DNA from: BRH-c25 sp964619815
GTDB taxonomy: Bacteria > Bacillota > Clostridia > Lutisporales > Lutisporaceae
Assembly (NCBI GenBank): GCA_964619815.1
Contig: CAZUGK010000152.1
Location: 1-9,935, forward strand
Direction of reading: 5' to 3'
DNA length: 9,935 bases
A program made the position numbers and the translations under genes. The notes under the pieces were generated by a model. It worked only from the letters and a program-made list of their open reading frames with translations. It did no database searches and had not been told where the DNA came from. Positions 6,878 to 9,935 of the stretch are shown one piece after another; the stretch's first letter is position 1, and every line of letters starts with the position of its first letter.

Positions 6878-7645
6878 TTGATAAAGATACTAATGAACGG
6901 CTGTAATGGTAAAATGGGCCAGGTAATCTCAAGACTAAGCAAGGAATATGAGGATATCAAAATTACTGCAGGAGTGACAAGAAATCCCTCAAGGCTTCAG
7001 AATCCTTATCCGGTGTATCAAAGCTTCAAGGAAGCTTATTCCTCTGAAGTTGATGCCGTTTTGGATTTTTCTAACCCCGAAATACTTCCGGATGCTGTAA
7101 AGTACTGCATTGATAATCGGGCAGCTCTGGTAGTTGGAACTACAGGGCTGTCCGAGGAAAACAATGAAATGCTGAGACAAGCATCTGCTTCCATTCCTGT
7201 ATTCGTATCCGCAAACATGAGTTTTGGAATAAGCGTGCTTGTAGAGCTTGCATTAAAAGCTGCTTCAAAGCTTGGAAATGAATACGATATAGAAATACTT
7301 GAAAAACACCATAATGAAAAAAAGGATGCCCCCAGCGGCACTGCCATTATGATTGCCAATGAACTGAAAAATCACATGGATAACTCTATGGAATTTGTCT
7401 ATGACAGGTCTCAGGTGAAGGAAAAACGCAAGCCTAATGAAATTGGCATATCAACTATAAGGGGCGGAACTATTCCCGGCGAGCATACAGTTTTTTTTGC
7501 CGGAAAGGATGAAATAATTGAAATAAAGCATACCGCACTCTCTCGGGATGTATTGGGTCGAGGAGCAATAAGGGCCGCTCGTTATATTTCATCAAAGAAA
7601 AGCGGTTTATACAACATGAAAACTATGCTGGAGGAGTTGATATAA
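6878..7645 (+). CDS. dapB: 4-hydroxy-tetrahydrodipicolinate reductase
   Basis: DapB uses NAD(P)H to reduce the dapA product to tetrahydrodipicolinate. The 255-residue protein has the Rossmann loop NGCNGKMG (residues 7-14), VGTTG (86-90), the catalytic block HHNEKKDAPSGT (144-155, with H144, H145 and K148 corresponding to the family's His-His...Lys), and RGGTIPGEH near 195-203. The start is a TTG: the first strand IKILMNG is needed for the fold, and TTAGGAGG (6862-6869, inside the end of dapA) lies 8 bases upstream. The first ATG, codon 6, would delete that strand. The 5-base gap to dapA implies translational coupling. Confidence 0.96.
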   Translation: MIKILMNGCNGKMGQVISRLSKEYEDIKITAGVTRNPSRLQNPYPVYQSFKEAYSSEVDAVLDFSNPEILPDAVKYCIDNRAALVVGTTGLSEENNEMLRQASASIPVFVSANMSFGISVLVELALKAASKLGNEYDIEILEKHHNEKKDAPSGTAIMIANELKNHMDNSMEFVYDRSQVKEKRKPNEIGISTIRGGTIPGEHTVFFAGKDEIIEIKHTALSRDVLGRGAIRAARYISSKKSGLYNMKTMLEELI

Positions 7646-8361
7646 TGAATCAGAAGTTTGATATTACGGATCCCTATAAGATTGCTGCATATATAAAAGA
7701 AGCAAAAAAAGTTACTCCTGTAAAAGCTTATGTGAACGGTGACCTGAAGGAAGCTGACATAGGCAGCATCAGGGCTTACGGTTCTGACAGCTTCTGGGTA
7801 TTGTTCGGGGAACATTCAGACATCGAAAAATTCCTGTCTGAGAATAAAAGTAGTATAAAAAGCTTTGAGCTGGAATATGATAGAAGAAATTCAGCCATAC
7901 CCCTCCTCGATACCAGGTATGTTGATGCCAGGATCGAACCCGGTGCAGTAATAAGAGACAAAGTCCTCATACATAAAAATGCAGTTGTTATGATGGGTTC
8001 AGTAATTAACATCGGCAGTGAAATCGGCGAGAATACAATGATTGATATGAACGCAGTACTTGGAGCAAGAGCTACTGTAGGCAACAACTGCCACATAGGC
8101 GCAGGGGCTGTCCTGGCAGGTGTGCTTGAACCTCCGAGCGCGGATCCGGTAGTAATCGAGGATAACGTGCTTATAGGTGCAAATGCTGTTGTTCTTGAAG
8201 GTGTCCGCATAGGTAAAGGCGCAGTTGTAGCTGCCGGATCGGTAGTTACAAAGAATGTTGAGCCCGAAACTGTCGTAGCAGGGATCCCGGCAAGGGTAAT
8301 AAAAAGTGTTAAAGACTTAAATGGAGATAAAAAGAAAATACTGGACGATCTAAGAGGTTAG
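7645..8361 (+). CDS. dapH: tetrahydrodipicolinate N-acetyltransferase
   Basis: DapH transfers acetyl from acetyl-CoA to tetrahydrodipicolinate, opening the acetylase branch of the diaminopimelate pathway. The 238-residue protein has the DapH N-terminal domain (MNQKFDITDPYKIAAYI..., about 1-85) and a left-handed beta-helix of hexapeptide repeats (about 95-215; for example VINIGSEIGENTMI and VLIGANAVVLEGVRIG). The family insert LEPPSADPVVIED (161-173) distinguishes it from succinyl-type DapD enzymes. The ATG shares its A with the dapB stop (TAATG), and GGAGGAG (7630-7636) lies upstream, so it is translationally coupled. Its presence predicts an N-acetyl-diaminopimelate deacetylase elsewhere; see the divergent M20D gene. 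Confidence 0.95.
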   Translation: MNQKFDITDPYKIAAYIKEAKKVTPVKAYVNGDLKEADIGSIRAYGSDSFWVLFGEHSDIEKFLSENKSSIKSFELEYDRRNSAIPLLDTRYVDARIEPGAVIRDKVLIHKNAVVMMGSVINIGSEIGENTMIDMNAVLGARATVGNNCHIGAGAVLAGVLEPPSADPVVIEDNVLIGANAVVLEGVRIGKGAVVAAGSVVTKNVEPETVVAGIPARVIKSVKDLNGDKKKILDDLRG

Positions 8362-8374
8362 GATGTGAATACTA

Positions 8375-9580
8375 ATGGCTATTATTGTACAAAAGTACGG
8401 AGGTACCTCCGTTGGATCAATAGAAAAGATTAAAGGAATTGCCGAGCGCGTGTTGAAAAGGAAGTCGGAAGGGAATGACATGGTTATTGTAGTATCTGCC
8501 ATGGGCAAATCTACTGACGACCTCATCAAAATGGCTTACGACATAAGTCCCGATCCAGATAAAAGAGAGCTTGACGTACTCATGGCAACCGGTGAACAGG
8601 TTTCCATGTCGCTTCTGTCCATTGCCCTTAATCAGGCAGGTGCAGATGCTGTGTCCTTTACAGGCCAGCAGGTAGAAATAAAAACAGAAGGCTCTCATAC
8701 AAAATCTAAAATAGCAGATATAAATGAAGATAAAATCCTAGATGAACTTACTAAGGGTAAAATCGTAATTGTCGCAGGTTTCCAGGGAGTAAATGAAGAT
8801 AACGAAATTACAACATTGGGCAGAGGCGGTTCTGATACAACAGCAGTTGCGCTGGCTGCAAAGCTTAACGCTCAATGTGAAATATATACAGACGTTGACG
8901 GCATTTATACCATTGACCCGAGGCTTTATCCAAGTGCCAGAAAGCTTGAATATATAAGCTATGAGGAAATGCTTGAAATGGCAAGCTCCGGAGCAAGCGT
9001 AATGCACTCCCGCTCTATAGAACTTGCAGAGAAATACAAGGTTCCTGTACTCGTAGCCCTTAATACGGGCAATATACCAGGCACCATCATAAAGGAGATG
9101 GATAATACTATGGAGAACACTGCCATAACAGGCCTTGCTGTAAACAACGACGAGGCCATAATTACCTTGAACGGGGTACCCCACGATATCAAGGTAATCG
9201 CTGAAATATTCCAAAGCATTGCAAACAAAGAAATAAATATAGATATGATAAGCCAAACCTTTCCGGTCAACAAGCTAGTAAGCATATCCTTTACCCTGCC
9301 CAAGACGGATCTCTACCAGGCTTCAAAAATTTTGGACAGCTTCAAGGAAAAAATATTCACCTTCAGCTATGAAACCTGCGATAATATATCAAAGCTGTCT
9401 GTCGTGGGATTAGGCATGAACAGCCAGTCAGGCGTAGCTGCCAAGGTATTCAACCTCCTTGCTGAAAACAGCATACCGGTCAGCATAGTCACAACTTCAG
9501 AAATCAAGATATCCTATGTAATTAGTCCCTCTGACCAGAAAAAAGCTATAGAAGCCATAGCAAGAGAATTTGATCTGTAA
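8375..9580 (+). CDS. lysC: aspartokinase (alpha2beta2 type)
   Basis: This enzyme phosphorylates aspartate, the entry step of the aspartate family of amino acids. The 401-residue protein has the kinase domain (about 1-240) with KYGGTSVGS (7-15), GFQGVN (135-140), TTLGRGGSDTT (146-156) and YTDVDGIYTIDPR (171-183). Two C-terminal ACT regulatory domains follow (about 250-330 and 340-401, with SVVGLGMNSQSGVAAK and TTSEIKIS), which implies amino-acid feedback, probably by lysine given the operon. AGGATGTGA (8360-8368), one mismatch from the full anti-SD complement, precedes the ATG. Canonical LHPRS is here VMHSRS (209-214). Placing the first enzyme of the pathway last in the operon is notable but not unusual. 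Confidence 0.97.
   Translation: MAIIVQKYGGTSVGSIEKIKGIAERVLKRKSEGNDMVIVVSAMGKSTDDLIKMAYDISPDPDKRELDVLMATGEQVSMSLLSIALNQAGADAVSFTGQQVEIKTEGSHTKSKIADINEDKILDELTKGKIVIVAGFQGVNEDNEITTLGRGGSDTTAVALAAKLNAQCEIYTDVDGIYTIDPRLYPSARKLEYISYEEMLEMASSGASVMHSRSIELAEKYKVPVLVALNTGNIPGTIIKEMDNTMENTAITGLAVNNDEAIITLNGVPHDIKVIAEIFQSIANKEINIDMISQTFPVNKLVSISFTLPKTDLYQASKILDSFKEKIFTFSYETCDNISKLSVVGLGMNSQSGVAAKVFNLLAENSIPVSIVTTSEIKISYVISPSDQKKAIEAIAREFDL
9110..9580 (+). CDS. probable internal start producing the aspartokinase beta subunit
   Basis: In-frame ATG codons occur at residues 242 and 246 of lysC, exactly where the kinase domain ends and the ACT domains begin. AAAGGAG (9091-9097) lies 12 bases before the second ATG and abuts the first. 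Translation from M246 gives a 156-residue ACT-only chain identical to the lysC C-terminus. Class II aspartokinases such as that of B. subtilis are known to make such a beta subunit from an in-frame start at about this position. The long spacing makes the efficiency uncertain. Confidence 0.55.
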   Translation: MENTAITGLAVNNDEAIITLNGVPHDIKVIAEIFQSIANKEINIDMISQTFPVNKLVSISFTLPKTDLYQASKILDSFKEKIFTFSYETCDNISKLSVVGLGMNSQSGVAAKVFNLLAENSIPVSIVTTSEIKISYVISPSDQKKAIEAIAREFDL

Positions 9581-9582
9581 GA

Positions 9583-9618
9583 CACGAGATACGAGATACG
9601 AGATTCGAGACTCGAGAG
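9583..9618. repeat. left arm of heptad inverted repeat
   Basis: Starting 3 bases after the lysC stop, five consecutive 7-base units run CGAGATA, CGAGATA, CGAGATT, CGAGACT, CGAGAGT. Only the last positions vary. AGATACGAGATACGAG (9587-9602) is repeated perfectly in inverted orientation at 9735-9750. The sequence is non-coding. Confidence 0.8.
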
Positions 9619-9652
9619 TTTTAGACAGCCTTCGAAGATTTTAATAGCAGCA

Positions 9653-9700
9653 AAAAAGCATGTAATTATGCATATGATATGCCTAAAACATGCTTTTTCT
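9653..9700. terminator. bidirectional terminator between lysC and the YitT-family gene
   Basis: AAAAAGCATGT (9653-9663) and ACATGCTTTTT (9688-9698) form an 11-bp stem. The 24-base loop contains a second small palindrome, GCATATGATATGC. The stem ends in a U-run on either strand, so it can stop lysC transcripts and, from the other side, the minus-strand gene. Confidence 0.72.
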
Positions 9701-9724
9701 TTATTCTTCTCCATCACCCTACCC

Positions 9725-9750
9725 AATCTCGTAACTCGTATCTCGTATCT
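9725..9750. repeat. right arm of heptad inverted repeat
   Basis: On the minus strand this reads AGATACG, AGATACG, AGTTACG, AGATT. It begins 4 bases after the stop of the minus-strand gene. It mirrors the left arm, so the two arms could form a long stem enclosing the terminator. Confidence 0.8.
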
Positions 9751-9754
9751 AGCC

Positions 9755-9935
9755 TTATATCCCCCTGTTTGCAAAGCCGTAGCCAAGAACCTCTGCAGTA
9801 TCGCTTACTGCCATAAAGGCTTTGCTGTCGGCTTCATGTACTATGTGCTTCAGCTTTGACAGCTGACTCATTGAAACTATACAGTAAATTACCCTCTTTT
9901 GATTTCCTGTATAAGCTCCTTCACCCTCCAGATAT
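9755..9935 (-). CDS. YitT family membrane protein, C-terminal DUF2179 domain (partial)
   Basis: The minus-strand frame is open from the window edge to a TAA at 9757-9755, giving the last 59 residues. YLEGEGAYTGNQKRV is followed by IYCIVSMSQLSKLKHIVHEAD and SKAFMAVSDTAEVLGYGF. This is the DUF2179 domain that closes YitT/DUF161 multi-pass membrane proteins; the family's signature includes the G.G.Y....K..L..V motif and the final EV.G.GF. The membrane segments lie off the window. The function of the family is not established, though members are common in spore formers. The gene runs convergently to lysC. Confidence 0.88.
   Translation of the reverse strand, partial: YLEGEGAYTGNQKRVIYCIVSMSQLSKLKHIVHEADSKAFMAVSDTAEVLGYGFANRGI

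Noticed and set aside
7776..8210. 144-residue minus-strand open frame
   Set aside because: It is the antisense shadow of the dapH hexapeptide region. The low-complexity Ala/Thr/Ser composition reflects the repeats on the other strand.
8738..9256. 172-residue minus-strand open frame within lysC
   Set aside because: It is fully inside the aspartokinase gene, which has clear motifs. The Cys/Tyr/Ile-rich translation has no recognisable domain.
9583..9750. Short repeats considered as a CRISPR array
   Set aside because: The units are 7 bases, directly abutting and without spacers, and the two blocks are inverted, so this is not CRISPR.
1..9935. Search for tRNA or rRNA genes, phage or defence genes, or transposases
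   Set aside because: No tRNA-like cloverleaf, rRNA segment, transposase, integrase or defence-type domain was recognised. The region reads as core metabolism and housekeeping.

Overview
The window looks like chromosomal DNA of a spore-forming, low-to-moderate GC Firmicute of the class Clostridia. The evidence is an alpha/beta-type spore SASP gene, clostridial-style strong Shine-Dalgarno sites (GGAGG, GGGGTG), TTG starts, and a lysine riboswitch with an intrinsic-terminator expression platform. I cannot name the species; a cluster III-type clostridium (Ruminiclostridium-like) is only a guess.

Left half (1-4448, all minus strand). Read in transcription order from the middle leftwards, it holds an M20D amidohydrolase (3288-4448), a secreted, C-terminally anchored protein of unknown function (1883-3193), a small acid-soluble spore protein (1622-1822), a YqeM-like SAM methyltransferase (813-1556), and the N-terminal four fifths of the redox chaperone Hsp33 (1-697, running off the left edge). 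These genes do not look like one pathway. They are spaced by 60-115 bases and may be several transcription units.

Centre (4449-4965). This divergent control region has no gene. It carries a probable promoter for the amidohydrolase on the minus strand, a near-consensus extended -10 promoter on the plus strand, and then a complete lysine riboswitch. The terminator and a competing antiterminator of that riboswitch can both be drawn base by base.

Right half (4966-9580, plus strand). This is a compact lysine/diaminopimelate operon: asd, dapA, dapB, dapH, lysC. It converts aspartate, through aspartyl phosphate, aspartate semialdehyde and dihydrodipicolinate, to tetrahydrodipicolinate and then its N-acetyl derivative (acetylase branch). 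The aminotransferase, epimerase (dapF) and decarboxylase (lysA) are not in the window. The divergent M20D amidohydrolase is a good candidate for the deacetylase step of the same branch. Gene junctions are tight: dapB has a TTG start whose ribosome site lies in the last codons of dapA, and dapB/dapH overlap by one base. lysC has an in-frame internal start at the edge of its regulatory domain, as expected for an alpha2beta2 aspartokinase.

Right edge (9581-9935). After lysC, the convergent gap is filled by two inverted arms made of degenerate 7-base repeats (AGATACG) flanking a bidirectional terminator hairpin. The 3' end of a minus-strand YitT/DUF2179-family membrane protein gene follows. Overall this is mostly a well-understood core-metabolism region. 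The most unusual items are the heptad inverted-repeat element, the uncharacterised surface protein, and the riboswitch/divergent-deacetylase arrangement.
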